A DNA stretch of 64,000 nt, from contig CANPOY010000004.1 in NCBI GenBank assembly GCA_947575805.1, positions 1-64,000 on the forward strand, given 5' to 3'. Positions 34,033 to 43,721 of this stretch are shown here, one piece after another. The position numbers were made by a program, and so were the translations under genes. Source of the stretch: an uncultured Lachnospiraceae bacterium (GTDB lineage Bacteria; Bacillota; Clostridia; Lachnospirales; Lachnospiraceae). The stretch's first letter is position 1. Every line of letters begins with the position of its first letter. The notes beneath the pieces were generated by a model that had not been told where the DNA came from, did no database searches, and worked only from the letters and a program-made list of their open reading frames with translations.

Positions 34033-36913
34033 CGAATTTAAAGAGAAAGTGATCCGTTTCTTTACCAGCCGGCTGACGATTTTTACCCTTGTTTTCCTGA
34101 TTCTGGGAGGCATTCTGATCTACCGCTGCTTTGATCTGCAGATAGTCCACGGGGAGGAGTACCTGGAGAATTTTGTGCTGGAAACGGAAAAAACCAGGGA
34201 TATTGCCAGTACCAGGGGTAATATTTTCGACCGGAACGGCAACATTATGGCGTATAACGAGCTGGCCTATTCCGTAAAGATTGAGGATGTGTTTGAATCC
34301 GGTAAAACAAAGAATGCGAACCTGAACGGGACGATCCTGAAGCTGATCCACATGATAGAGAGTAACGGGGACCATGTCATTACGGATTTCAAGATCGTGA
34401 TAAACGAGGACGGGGAATTTGCTTTTAACGTGGAAGGGACAAGCCTTCTTCGCTTTCTGGCAGACGTGTACGGGAAGAGGACCATAGAGGAACTCAACGG
34501 TGAAATGCGGGCTTCTACCGCCGAGACGATCATGAACCACTTATCTGAGAAGAAGAAATTTTCCATCGGGGAATATGAGGATCCGGAGGATAGCAAGAGT
34601 ACTTTTATTCCCGGGAAGGGGTACAGCAGGGAGGATTGGCTGAAGCTGGTCACGATCCGCTATGCCATGGATCTTACATCCTTCCGCAAATATATCGGCA
34701 CCACGGTGGCTGCCGACATCAGTGAAAAAACGGTGGCTGTCATTATGGAAAATTCTCAGGAGCTGCCCGGCGTCACCATCGTGGAGGACACCGTCCGCAA
34801 ATATGTGGACAGTAAATACTTTGCCCATCTTCTGGGCTATACCGGCAAGATTTCTTCGGATGAGCTGACCACACTGAACGCCGAAATGGAAGAACAGGGC
34901 AAGGGAAGCGATGTCTACAATATCAACGACGTGGTAGGCAAGGGCGGCATCGAGTCAGCCTTTGAGACCACCCTGCAGGGTGTAAAGGGCTACGAGAAGG
35001 TAGTGGTGGATAATATGGGCAAGGTGATTTCCCTGGAAGAGCGGGAAGAGGCCCGGGCAGGGCAGGATATATACCTTACCGTTGATATGGATCTCACCAA
35101 AGCGGTCTACAACATTCTGGAGCAGAAGCTGGCGGGCCTGATTTCCAGACAGATCATCAATGCCAAAGAATACATTGCTGCGGCAGATGCCGACAGCGGG
35201 GATATTAAAATTCCCATCTATGATGTGTACTTTGCCATGTTTAATAATTCCATCATAGATCTGAAGCATCTGTCTTCCGCAGAAGCAACGGAAACAGAGA
35301 CCGAGGTTTATCAGGAGTACATTGCATATAAGGAACAGGTGTATGAAAAGCTGGAGCATGAGCTGACGGAAGGGAAAACACCTTATAACAAGCTGACAAA
35401 GGAGTATCAGACCTACGAGAGCAATATCGTATCGCTGCTGAACAGGAACGGCGTGATTATGACCGATTCTGTGGATGCCGACGATGCGACGCAGATTGCA
35501 TGGGCTACGGAGGAAGTCATCAGCCTGAGCGAGTATCTGAAATACTGCATATCCAAAAACTGGATCGACGTGAGCAAGCTGGATATTGATGACAAGTATT
35601 CCGACTCTGCGGAAATCTATGACAGGCTGCTGGAATATATCATTGCCACAGTGGACAGGAATACAGAATTTCAGAAGCGTTTTTATAAGTATATGTTGCT
35701 TTCCGATGTAATAAGCGGGAAGCAGGTCTGTATGATCCTCTGTGATCAGAAGCTGGTGGAGATTCCGCCGGAAGATGTGGAAGCGCTGTACGGCAACAGG
35801 CTTACCGCCTATCAGTTCATGAAAAACCGAATAGACGGCATAGATATAACCCCGGCCCAGTTGGCGCTGGATCCCTGCAATGCGTCCTGTGTCATTACGG
35901 ATACGAACAGCGGAGATGTGCTTGCCATGGTTTCCTATCCGGGTTATGATAATAATAAGATGGCCAATTCCGTGGATGCGGAATATTATGCGAAGCTGAA
36001 CGCTGACAAGGCAAATCCCCAGTGGAATTATGCCACGCAGTCTACGCTTGCGCCGGGATCCACTTTTAAAATGGTGACGGCTACCGCCGGCCTCATGGAA
36101 GGAACCGTCAGCACCGGGGAACGTATCAACTGTGTGGGTACCTTCACGGAGATCGGCCCACCCTCCCCTCGATGCTGGCGCAGGCGGGGACACGGTTATG
36201 AAAACCTGACTACCGCCATCCGAGACTCCTGTGACTATTACTTTTATGAACTGGGATATCGGTTTGCCATGAAAAACGGTTCCTATAACGATACGGAAGG
36301 TCTGAATATTCTGTATAAATACGCGGATATGTATGGCCTTACGGAAAAGTCAGGGATAGAGATCGCGGAGGTTTCTCCCAAGGTATCCAATGAGGATGCC
36401 GTCCGTTCGTCCATCGGCCAGGGCTCCAACGGCTATACTACGGTCGGTCTCGCAAGATATGTGACTACCGTTGCCAACCGGGGGATCTGTTACAATCTGA
36501 CACTTCTGGACAAGGTGACGGATTCGGAGGGAAACCTGGTTCTTGATCCGGAGCCGGATGTGAGAAATGTATTGGAGATGCCGGAGGAATACTGGGACAT
36601 CATCCAGTCCGGCATGAGACAGGTGGTGGAGAATAAGATTTATTTCGGAGATCTGGCGGTGAACGTTGCCGGCAAGACGGGAACGGCGGAGCAGATAAAG
36701 TCCAGGCCAAACCACGCGCTGTTTGTATGCTACGCGCCTTATGAGGAGCCGGAAATCGCCATAGCCATGCGGATTCCCTTCGGATATTCATCCGATCACG
36801 CGGCCCAGGCCACCAGGGACATTATCAAATATTATTACGGGCTGGCGGAAGAGGAGGAACTGATCACCGGTGAGGCTGACGAACCGGATGAAGGAATTTC
36901 CAATGAACTGTAG
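34025..36913 (+). CDS. Class B penicillin-binding protein 2 (MrdA-like) with a large insertion
   Basis: A 962-residue transpeptidase, far longer than the usual ~600-700 for PBP2. Residues 15-35 form the membrane anchor; the dimerisation domain starts STRGNIFDRNG. Active-site motifs are STFK near 682 (LAPGSTFKMVTA), SCD in DSCDYYFYELG and KTG in AGKTGTAEQ near 888. Between LTVDMDLTKAVYNILEQKL (~350-372) and the transpeptidase start (ASCVITDTNSGDVLAMV, ~620) there are about 240 extra residues, mainly helical and acidic. They contain no known motif. It sits in the mre-min operon, so it serves rod elongation with RodA. Confidence 0.92.
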   Translation: MFDEFKEKVIRFFTSRLTIFTLVFLILGGILIYRCFDLQIVHGEEYLENFVLETEKTRDIASTRGNIFDRNGNIMAYNELAYSVKIEDVFESGKTKNANLNGTILKLIHMIESNGDHVITDFKIVINEDGEFAFNVEGTSLLRFLADVYGKRTIEELNGEMRASTAETIMNHLSEKKKFSIGEYEDPEDSKSTFIPGKGYSREDWLKLVTIRYAMDLTSFRKYIGTTVAADISEKTVAVIMENSQELPGVTIVEDTVRKYVDSKYFAHLLGYTGKISSDELTTLNAEMEEQGKGSDVYNINDVVGKGGIESAFETTLQGVKGYEKVVVDNMGKVISLEEREEARAGQDIYLTVDMDLTKAVYNILEQKLAGLISRQIINAKEYIAAADADSGDIKIPIYDVYFAMFNNSIIDLKHLSSAEATETETEVYQEYIAYKEQVYEKLEHELTEGKTPYNKLTKEYQTYESNIVSLLNRNGVIMTDSVDADDATQIAWATEEVISLSEYLKYCISKNWIDVSKLDIDDKYSDSAEIYDRLLEYIIATVDRNTEFQKRFYKYMLLSDVISGKQVCMILCDQKLVEIPPEDVEALYGNRLTAYQFMKNRIDGIDITPAQLALDPCNASCVITDTNSGDVLAMVSYPGYDNNKMANSVDAEYYAKLNADKANPQWNYATQSTLAPGSTFKMVTATAGLMEGTVSTGERINCVGTFTEIGPPSPRCWRRRGHGYENLTTAIRDSCDYYFYELGYRFAMKNGSYNDTEGLNILYKYADMYGLTEKSGIEIAEVSPKVSNEDAVRSSIGQGSNGYTTVGLARYVTTVANRGICYNLTLLDKVTDSEGNLVLDPEPDVRNVLEMPEEYWDIIQSGMRQVVENKIYFGDLAVNVAGKTGTAEQIKSRPNHALFVCYAPYEEPEIAIAMRIPFGYSSDHAAQATRDIIKYYYGLAEEEELITGEADEPDEGISNEL

Positions 36914-36943
36914 CAGCGGGAGACGTAAGGAAGTGAGGAACAG

Positions 36944-37615
36944 ATGAAGGATTTGGTATTGATCAAGAGCTTTCCCAACGGAATAGCGTTACATTTGGAT
37001 AAGGACGCTCCCTTTGAGGAGTTGTTGGAAGAACTATCCTATAAACTTTCCGAGGCCAGGGCTTTTTTCGGAAATGCGTCCATGGCGCTCTCCATCGAGG
37101 ACAGGAAAGTGTCCGGAGCGGAGGAAATCAGTATTTTGGACGCCATCAGCAGAAACAGTAATCTGACCATTATCTGTATTGTAGGCAAGGATGAAGCTAC
37201 AAACAAGACCTTTATCAGGGCGTTGGCTCATACGGAGAAGAAGCTTTCCAAAGAGGAGGACGGGCAGTTCTTTAAGGGCAGCCTGAAAAACAGAGAGGCT
37301 CTGGAAACGGAGAACAGCATTATTGTATTAGGTGATGTCTATCCCGGAAGCGCAATTATCAGCGCCAAAAATATTATTGTTCTGGGAGGGCTCTACGGTG
37401 ACGCCTATGCCGGCGGTAACGGACAGCCCGGGGCCTTTATAGCAGCGCTTGAAATGGAGCCGGAAAACCTTAAAATCGGCGATTTCAATTACATACCAGT
37501 GACAAAACAGTCAAAATGGGGGATACGCCCTAAGATACAGCCGAAAATCGCATATATGAAGAACAATAAGATGATAATTGAGACACTTACCAAGGATTTG
37601 CTGGAGGGTTTTTAA
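36944..37615 (+). CDS. minC: Septum site-determining protein MinC
   Basis: A 223-residue inhibitor of FtsZ polymers. The N-terminal domain (1-100) is diverged. The C-terminal right-handed beta-helix has the classic repeat IVLGDVYPGSAIISAKNIIVLGGLYGDAYAG (about 127-160), the surface that binds MinD. ATG 36944 follows GAGG. It is followed by minD and minE. Confidence 0.92.
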   Translation: MKDLVLIKSFPNGIALHLDKDAPFEELLEELSYKLSEARAFFGNASMALSIEDRKVSGAEEISILDAISRNSNLTIICIVGKDEATNKTFIRALAHTEKKLSKEEDGQFFKGSLKNREALETENSIIVLGDVYPGSAIISAKNIIVLGGLYGDAYAGGNGQPGAFIAALEMEPENLKIGDFNYIPVTKQSKWGIRPKIQPKIAYMKNNKMIIETLTKDLLEGF

Positions 37616-37660
37616 ATCTGCCCGGCAGAATGACGACAAAATAATATGGAGGGACAGAAA

Positions 37661-38482
37661 ATGGAAAATCAATTTTCCCAGGAGCGCAAGGGCTCCGAAG
37701 TCATTGTCGTCACTTCAGGTAAAGGCGGTGTGGGCAAGACCACCACATCCGCAAACGTAGGAACAGGTCTGGCAAAAGCAGGTAAAAAAGTCTGTCTGAT
37801 CGACACCGATATTGGACTGAGGAATCTTGATGTGGTTATGGGACTGGAAAACCGCATCGTTTATAACCTGGTGGATGTGGTGGAGGGAAGCTGCCGGGTG
37901 AAGCAGGCACTGATCCGGGACAAGCGTCATCCGGGGCTGTATCTCATGCCCTCCGCCCAGACCAGGGACAAGTCAGCCGTGACTCCCGGGCAGATGGTCA
38001 AGGTAATCGAGACTCTGAAAGAGCAGTTTGATTACATTATCCTGGACTGCCCCGCAGGGATCGAGCAGGGCTTTCAGAATGCCATTGCGGGGGCTGACAG
38101 GGCGCTGGTGGTAACAACGCCGGAGGTATCGGCCATCCGGGATGCGGACAGGATCATCGGACTGCTGGAGGCCAACGGCTTCAAGCAGATGGATCTGATC
38201 ATTAACAGGTTACGCATGGATATGGTAAAGCGGGGTGACATGATGTCTGCTCAGGATGTGGTGGATATTCTGGCGGTGCCGCTGATCGGTATTATACCCG
38301 ACGATGAGAATGTGGTGATTTCCACGAACCAGGGGGAGCCCCTTGTAGGCGGGGCAAGCCCGGCAGGACAGGCTTATGCAAACGTAGTACAGCGCGTCGA
38401 GGGAAGAGAAGTACCGTTTCTGAATTTTGAAAAGGGAATTTCCTTCTGGACCAGGGTGAGCGGAATCTTTCACAAAATATAG
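37661..38482 (+). CDS. minD: Septum site-determining ATPase MinD
   Basis: A 273-residue deviant Walker ATPase: SGKGGVGKTTTSAN near 16-29, IDTDIGLRNLDVVMGLENR (~45) and DCPAGIEQGF (~125). ATG 37661 (MENQFSQ) is chosen because GGAGGG lies 7 bp ahead; ATG 37646 overlaps that site. The C-terminus (FWTRVSGIFHKI) fits the membrane-targeting amphipathic helix. Confidence 0.95.
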   Translation: MENQFSQERKGSEVIVVTSGKGGVGKTTTSANVGTGLAKAGKKVCLIDTDIGLRNLDVVMGLENRIVYNLVDVVEGSCRVKQALIRDKRHPGLYLMPSAQTRDKSAVTPGQMVKVIETLKEQFDYIILDCPAGIEQGFQNAIAGADRALVVTTPEVSAIRDADRIIGLLEANGFKQMDLIINRLRMDMVKRGDMMSAQDVVDILAVPLIGIIPDDENVVISTNQGEPLVGGASPAGQAYANVVQRVEGREVPFLNFEKGISFWTRVSGIFHKI

Positions 38483-38493
38483 GGAGGAGCAAA

Positions 38494-38766
38494 ATGAGAA
38501 ATTTTTTTCGCAGAAAAAGCTCCTGCCAGATTGCCAAGGACAGGTTAAAGATCCTGTTGATTTCAGACAGGGTGAACTGCTCCCCGGAGATGATGGAGCT
38601 GATCAAGACGGATATTGCCAAGGTAATTTCCAAATACATGAAGATAGATACGGAAAACATGGAAATCCAGATAAATACAAAGGGAAGCAAGTCGGAGAGG
38701 GCGAAACCCACTCTTTATGCCAATATTCCCATTGTTGATATGCTGAGCAGTAAGGATAACATTTGA
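38494..38766 (+). CDS. minE: Cell-division topological factor MinE
   Basis: A 90-residue MinE. The N-terminal membrane/MinD-binding helix (RNFFRRKSSCQIAKDRLKILLISDR) and the C-terminal dimer domain (KVISKYMKIDTENMEIQI) are both present. It follows minD by 11 bp after AGGGAGGAG. With MinE and no DivIVA in this window, Min placement here is probably the oscillating type. Confidence 0.93.
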   Translation: MRNFFRRKSSCQIAKDRLKILLISDRVNCSPEMMELIKTDIAKVISKYMKIDTENMEIQINTKGSKSERAKPTLYANIPIVDMLSSKDNI

Positions 38767-38773
38767 GGTAGAT

Positions 38774-39886
38774 ATGTTTACAAGATTTAAGCTGCGGGAT
38801 TACGATTTCAAACTGGTGCTTATGGTGGCTGTCCTGGCAGCCATCGGTATCATGTCCATCGGCAGCGCGGAGCCGTCACTTCAGACCAGGCAGCTGGTCG
38901 GAGTGGTGGCGGGTGTCGCGCTGATGATAATCATTTCCTTTTTCAACTACACATGGATATTGAAGCTGAACTGGCTGATGTATGCACTGAACATGGCGCT
39001 GCTGCTGGCAGTGAGGTATTTGGGAAGTGAGGGGCGTCTTGGTGCCCAGCGATGGCTGGAAATCGGGGGGCTTCGATTTCAACCCTCAGAAACTGCTAAA
39101 ATCTTGTTGATTTTATTCTTTGCACAGTTTATTATGAAATATAGAAAGAGATTGAACACTGTCATGATCATCGGCAGCTGTATCCTGCTTGTGGCACTGC
39201 CCTTGTATCTGGTTTACAAGCAGCCGGACCTGTCCACCAGTATTGTGCTCGTTGCCATTTTCTGCGTGGTCATGTTTGCGGGAGGAATCAGTTGGAAGCT
39301 GGTAGTCAGTGTGATTTTAATAGCCGTACCGGCGATAGCTCTTTTGATTTCCCTGGCGCTGCAGCCGGACAGCAAGCTGCTGACGGATTCTCAGCAGAAA
39401 CGTATCATGGCTTTTTTCAAGCCGGACGAATACAGGGATGCGGAGGCATACCAGCAGCTGAATTCCGTGACGGCCATCGCTTCCGGCCAGCTGGAGGGAA
39501 AGGGATATAAGAATAACGAGATCACTTCGGTAAAGAACGGCAACTTCATTTCGGAGGCGCAGACGGACTTTATTTTTGCGGTGATCGGAGAGGAGTTTGG
39601 TTTTAAGGGAAGTGTTGCGGTTATTGTATTGATATTCGGAATTTCATTGGAATGTATCTCGGTGGCCAGGCAGGCGAAGGATCTCGCCGGGACTATCGTT
39701 GCCGCCGGTGTGGGGGGCTGGATCGCTTTTCAGGGCTTTATCAACATAGGTGTTACCACATTCATTCTTCCGAATACGGGTTTGACGCTTCCTTTTGTCA
39801 GCTATGGACTGACTTCACTGTTAAGTTTGTTTATGGGGATGGGGTTTGTTTTGAACATAAGGCTTCAGGCTAAAAAGACAAAATAG
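38774..39886 (+). CDS. rodA: Peptidoglycan glycosyltransferase RodA (SEDS family)
   Basis: A 370-residue SEDS polymerase with ~10 membrane segments. Motifs: GAQRWLEIGGLRFQPSE (~92), YKQPDLSTS (~148), and NGNFISEAQTDFIFAVIGEEFGF (~255-277), which carries the essential acidic residue. The C-terminal pattern is NIGVTTFILPNTGLTLPFVSYG. It works with the PBP encoded upstream. It starts 8 bp after minE. Confidence 0.92.
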   Translation: MFTRFKLRDYDFKLVLMVAVLAAIGIMSIGSAEPSLQTRQLVGVVAGVALMIIISFFNYTWILKLNWLMYALNMALLLAVRYLGSEGRLGAQRWLEIGGLRFQPSETAKILLILFFAQFIMKYRKRLNTVMIIGSCILLVALPLYLVYKQPDLSTSIVLVAIFCVVMFAGGISWKLVVSVILIAVPAIALLISLALQPDSKLLTDSQQKRIMAFFKPDEYRDAEAYQQLNSVTAIASGQLEGKGYKNNEITSVKNGNFISEAQTDFIFAVIGEEFGFKGSVAVIVLIFGISLECISVARQAKDLAGTIVAAGVGGWIAFQGFINIGVTTFILPNTGLTLPFVSYGLTSLLSLFMGMGFVLNIRLQAKKTK

Positions 39887-39901
39887 AGAGGGGACTAGTT
39901 T

Positions 39902-40297
39902 ATGAATATTGCACTGATTGCACATGATTCCAAGAAGAAGCTGATGCAGAATTTTTGTATTGCTTACAGGGGAATTTTAAGCAAAAACGACTTGTATGCT
40001 ACCGGTACCACGGGCCGCCTGATCGAGGAGGTCACAAATCTGAATATACACAAGTTTCTGGCCGGACATTTGGGAGGCGAACAGCAGATAGGCGCTCAGA
40101 TCGAGCATAATCAGATGGATCTGGTGATCTTTCTGAGAGATCCGCTGACGCCCAAGGTGCATGAGCCGGATGTGAATAACGTGGTAAGGCTTTGCGATAT
40201 ACACAATATTCCGCTGGCCACAAATCTGGCCAGTGCGGAACTGTTGATCAAGTCCCTTGACAGAGGAGATTTAGAGTGGCGTGAAATGTACAAATAG
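39902..40297 (+). CDS. mgsA: Methylglyoxal synthase
   Basis: A 131-residue enzyme making methylglyoxal and phosphate from dihydroxyacetone phosphate. Signatures are [25 protein letters not shown] (phosphate site), the [11 protein letters not shown] loop and [25 protein letters not shown]. It is usual in this operon of Lachnospiraceae-type genomes. It overlaps the next gene by 17 bp. Confidence 0.95.
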   Translation: MNIALIAHDSKKKLMQNFCIAYRGILSKNDLYATGTTGRLIEEVTNLNIHKFLAGHLGGEQQIGAQIEHNQMDLVIFLRDPLTPKVHEPDVNNVVRLCDIHNIPLATNLASAELLIKSLDRGDLEWREMYK

Positions 40298-41276
40298 AAA
40301 AAACGGGACAGGCATTGCCTGTCTGCTGACGGTCATGGTCCTTGCGCTTTCGGGATGCGGCAATGCCGCCTTTGAAATGGCCTACAGCGCCGGTTCCAAT
40401 ATCAGCAGTTTTAACATTATTTCCGGACAGGATACAGGGACTGTCGTTCCTTTTTCCAAGAATCTCTGCGTGATAACGGATGACGTGACGGAAGGAACGG
40501 ATGCGGATATGTCCAAGGCTACGGCCGCCCTTCTGCTGTCCGTAAATGATAACCATGCTATCTATGCCAAAAATGTCCACCAGACGTTAAATCCTGCCAG
40601 TCTGACAAAGGTGATGACGGCGCTGGTGGCATTAAGGTACGGTAATCTTGACCAGCGGTTGACCGCCGGCAATTCAGTGAATATAACGGAATCAGGAGCC
40701 GTACTGTGCGGGCTGAAAAGCGGGGATACCATGACCATGGACCAGGCACTGCGAATTCTTCTGATTTATTCCGCTAATGACGCCGCCATGCTGATTGCAG
40801 AAAATGTGGGCGGCAGTGTGGACCGCTTTGTGGAAATGATGAATGAGGAGGCAGCCAGGCTCGGTGCCACCAACACTCATTTTGCCAATCCTCATGGTCT
40901 GACGGATCCTAATCATTATACTACGGCTTATGACTTGTACCTCATGTTCAACGAAGCCATTAAGTATGAGACCTTTAACGAGATTATTCATATGACCGGA
41001 TACCAGACCGTTTATTATGACAAAAACGGCCAGGAGAAACAGTTTGACCGTTCTACTACGAACCAGTTTCTCAAGCCTGGTTCCGGTTACAGCGCACCTT
41101 CCGGCGTTACCGTCATTGGCGGCAAGACCGGTACCACTAAGGCCGCAGGGCACTGCCTGATGCTGCTGGCCAGGGATGTGAACGGAGCGCCTTACATAGC
41201 TGTTGCCATGGGAGTCCCGTCTACACAGGAGCTGTATGTATCTATGGCAGATTTACTGGAGGAGATTCAGAAATAG
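40281..41276 (+). CDS. D-alanyl-D-alanine carboxypeptidase lipoprotein (S11 family)
   Basis: A 331-residue S11 low-molecular-weight PBP. It begins with GTG 40281, 17 bp inside mgsA, giving a signal peptide with lipobox LSGC at ~25. Active-site motifs are SLTK in [12 protein letters not shown] (~112), SAN in YSANDAAML (~167) and KTG in [11 protein letters not shown] (~280). It trims the last D-Ala of wall stem peptides outside the cell. It lacks the long C-terminal membrane-anchor domain of many DacA proteins, consistent with lipid anchoring. Confidence 0.9.
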   Translation: MKCTNRKNGTGIACLLTVMVLALSGCGNAAFEMAYSAGSNISSFNIISGQDTGTVVPFSKNLCVITDDVTEGTDADMSKATAALLLSVNDNHAIYAKNVHQTLNPASLTKVMTALVALRYGNLDQRLTAGNSVNITESGAVLCGLKSGDTMTMDQALRILLIYSANDAAMLIAENVGGSVDRFVEMMNEEAARLGATNTHFANPHGLTDPNHYTTAYDLYLMFNEAIKYETFNEIIHMTGYQTVYYDKNGQEKQFDRSTTNQFLKPGSGYSAPSGVTVIGGKTGTTKAAGHCLMLLARDVNGAPYIAVAMGVPSTQELYVSMADLLEEIQK

Positions 41277-41278
41277 GG

Positions 41279-41307
41279 TTGTTTTTTAAGGGCATATCCC
41301 TTATAAT
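41279..41307 (+). promoter_or_regulatory. Promoter of the small P-loop gene
   Basis: TTGTTT (41279-41284) and TATAAT (41302-41307) are spaced 17 bp. An inverted repeat AAGGG/CCCTT (41288-41302) fills the spacer. Confidence 0.65.
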
Positions 41308-41338
41308 TAATGTATCACATACTACAGGAGGGTTTCCA

Positions 41339-41758
41339 ATGGTTCAATTAATTGTAGGCAATAAGGGTAAGGGCAAGACAAAGCAGTTATTGGATAAGGT
41401 GAATAGTGAAATAAAAGAGATTTCCGGTAATATCGTGTATCTTGACAAGAGCACGAAACATATGTATGAGCTGAACAACCGGGTGCGTCTCATTGATGTA
41501 TCCCAGTATATGATCGAAAACAGCAGTGAATTTATTGGACTGGTCTGTGGGATTATTTCCCAGGATCACGACCTGCAGCAGATGTATTTTGACAGTTTTT
41601 TAAAGATTGCATGTCTGGAGGGACAGGATATTACGGCAACCGTGGATAAATTGGATTCCCTGAGTAAAAGGTTTGGCGTGACATTCATTTTAAGCGTTTC
41701 CATGGACGAGTCGGAGCTTCCGGCAGGTATGAAGGATAAGGTATTCATTTCCCTTTAA
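41339..41758 (+). CDS. Small P-loop protein of unknown function
   Basis: A 139-residue protein. ATG 41339 follows AGGAGGG. Residues 7-15 (GNKGKGKTK) match Walker A GxxGxGKT. No clear Walker B aspartate follows; VTFILSVSMDESELP near 117 is the closest strand. Homologues in this group are sometimes labelled PilT-like, but the protein is far too small for that and there are no pilus genes here. It has its own promoter and terminator, so it is a single-gene unit. Function unknown. Confidence 0.65.
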   Translation: MVQLIVGNKGKGKTKQLLDKVNSEIKEISGNIVYLDKSTKHMYELNNRVRLIDVSQYMIENSSEFIGLVCGIISQDHDLQQMYFDSFLKIACLEGQDITATVDKLDSLSKRFGVTFILSVSMDESELPAGMKDKVFISL

Positions 41759-41805
41759 AGAGCTTAAGGGTGGGAAAAAGACAAAAGATATGATTTAAAA
41801 GCAGG

Positions 41806-41835
41806 AAAGCCTCGGTAATACCGGGGCTTTTGTTT
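41806..41835 (+). terminator. Rho-independent terminator after the P-loop gene
   Basis: AAAGCCTCGG (41806-41815) pairs with CCGGGGCTTT (41821-41830), with one T-G wobble and a TAATA loop, followed by TGTTT. Confidence 0.85.
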
Positions 41836-41851
41836 AGAGGCGGGTAAAGGA

Positions 41852-43264
41852 TTGGCAAAGCAGAATAAGATCAGAAAATATAGAAAGCCTGTAAATCTGA
41901 ATATCGGCATGATTATTTTCGGCGCTATTTTCATATATGTGATTGTCTGTGTCATCATATATTTTCAGACCAGCCATATCGTGCGTTACGAGGTTCAGGA
42001 GGGATCTCTTGCGGTAGATAATGTGTACCGGGGGGTGATCCTTCGGGAAGAGACGGTGGTGTACAATCAGGCTGCAGGCTATGTGAATTATTATGCGAGA
42101 GAAGGCGAAAGGCTGGCGAAGAACGGGTTGGTCTATATCGTTGATGAGACGGGGAGGCTGGGTGAAGAGCTGGCAGCGGCCGATCCGGAGACAAATACAC
42201 TTAGCAACAGGGAACTGACAGAATTCCGCAGCGAGATCATTCATTTTTCCCACGGTTATGACAGTGCCAATTATGACATGGTTTATGACTTTAAGAATTC
42301 CCTTAAGAGCACTGTGCTGAAGCTGGCAAATGTGAATATGCTGAAGAATATCGCCGATCTGAACGGTGCATCCGGTGCAAACACCATCAATTACTATTAT
42401 GCACCGGTCACAGGCGTTGTTTCTTATTGGGTGGACGGGTATGAAGACTTAAAGGCACAGGATGTGACGGCGGCAACCTTTGATACCAGGGAAAGCGGCT
42501 ATGAAAAGAACCAGATGTTCAGTAACTCCCTGCTGGCTGTGAATGATCCGGTATACAAACTGACTACCAGCGAGAACTGGTCTCTGGTCATTCCGGTGGA
42601 GCCAACGCGGGGTGCAGAGCTGATGCAGAAAGAGTATATAAAGGTGCGTTTCCTTAAGAATCAGTATGAATCCTGGGGAAAGGTATTTATGATTACCAAT
42701 GCTGACGGCAATACATACCTGAAGCTGGAATTTAACAATTCCATGGTTACCTTTATTAACGACAGATTCCTGGACGTGGAGCTGATCGTGGAGGATGAGA
42801 CCGGGTTAAAGATTCCTCTTTCCGCCATTGTGCAGAAGGACTTTTTCCTGATTCCCGAGGGTTTCCTGATTCCCGGCGGCAGCAACGGCGGAAGCAGCAT
42901 TATGCGGCAGTGTTATCTGGAGGACGGAACGATCTCCAGTGAGCAGCTGGAGGTGGAGGTTTATAACTATTCCAGTGAAACCAAGGAGTATTATCTGGAC
43001 AGTTCCCTTTTAAATGCGGGGGACATTCTGTATAAACTGGACGGGCAGGAGACCTATGTGGTGAGTAAGCGTGCCATGCTGACCGGAGTCTATAATATGA
43101 ACAAAGGGTACGCGGACTTTAAGCAGATTAATATTCTGTACCAGAATGACGAATATGCCATCGTGAAGTCCAATACGAAATACGGCCTGAATGTGTATGA
43201 TTATATTGTGCTGGATGCGGCGGCAGTCAAGGACGACCAGTTTATTCAGTACCTGGAGCAGTGA
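41852..43264 (+). CDS. HlyD-like membrane-fusion type protein
   Basis: A 470-residue protein starting with TTG 41852 (LAKQNKIRKYRKP), with a GAGG-type site upstream. A basic tail is followed by one membrane segment (about 20-42). The outside part begins with a barrel-like unit (VYRGVILREETVVYNQAAGYVNYYAREGERL) typical of HlyD/biotinyl-lipoyl-like adaptors. A linker rich in G and S lies near 345-352. No ABC or TolC-like partner lies nearby. Genes of this kind often precede yggS and sepF in Lachnospiraceae, so a link to the envelope or division is possible but unproven. Confidence 0.6.
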   Translation: MAKQNKIRKYRKPVNLNIGMIIFGAIFIYVIVCVIIYFQTSHIVRYEVQEGSLAVDNVYRGVILREETVVYNQAAGYVNYYAREGERLAKNGLVYIVDETGRLGEELAAADPETNTLSNRELTEFRSEIIHFSHGYDSANYDMVYDFKNSLKSTVLKLANVNMLKNIADLNGASGANTINYYYAPVTGVVSYWVDGYEDLKAQDVTAATFDTRESGYEKNQMFSNSLLAVNDPVYKLTTSENWSLVIPVEPTRGAELMQKEYIKVRFLKNQYESWGKVFMITNADGNTYLKLEFNNSMVTFINDRFLDVELIVEDETGLKIPLSAIVQKDFFLIPEGFLIPGGSNGGSSIMRQCYLEDGTISSEQLEVEVYNYSSETKEYYLDSSLLNAGDILYKLDGQETYVVSKRAMLTGVYNMNKGYADFKQINILYQNDEYAIVKSNTKYGLNVYDYIVLDAAAVKDDQFIQYLEQ

Positions 43265-43279
43265 GGAGGATAACAGTAA

Positions 43280-43702
43280 GTGGATGATGTGTTTTTGAAG
43301 GAAATTGAAACGGAGCAGGAATTAAAGGACGTCCTTGCCATGTGTTATGATATTCTGGGCACGGGCAATTCCGAGCTTTACGGATATGATGCCTGGTATA
43401 AAAGGTTTCTGGACGGCCGGCAGCCCCTGGTATTTGCCGAAGAAAACGGAAAACCGGTTTCGGCGGTTTTGGGTCGTGCCGAGAATGAAGAAAGCCTTGT
43501 AATCGGCTTTACGGCATGCCGTGAGGAATACAGAAAGCAGGGAATTACGAGGAAGCTGATGAATTACTTTGAGGAACTGGCGGGAGAAAAGGGTTTCAAA
43601 TATATTACACTGGGTTCCAAAGAGGACGGGTTTTATGAAAAGTGCGGCTACAAAGTGATATTCCAGGTTCACGGGCAGAATATTTTTCAGAAGGTATTAT
43701 AA
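43280..43702 (+). CDS. GNAT-family N-acetyltransferase
   Basis: A 140-residue acyl-CoA transferase with GTG start at 43280. The acetyl-CoA site motif lies in CREEYRKQGITRKLMNYFEEL (Q/RxxGxxxxL, about 74-94), and the C-terminal part has FYEKCGYKVI. The substrate is unknown. It is 15 bp after the HlyD-like gene. Confidence 0.8.
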   Translation: MDDVFLKEIETEQELKDVLAMCYDILGTGNSELYGYDAWYKRFLDGRQPLVFAEENGKPVSAVLGRAENEESLVIGFTACREEYRKQGITRKLMNYFEELAGEKGFKYITLGSKEDGFYEKCGYKVIFQVHGQNIFQKVL

Positions 43703-43721
43703 AATCAACAGGGAAATTGCG

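Noticed and set aside
34955-36193. 412-codon minus-strand ORF
   Set aside because: It is the mirror of the large PBP gene, with no ribosome site and no recognisable domain.
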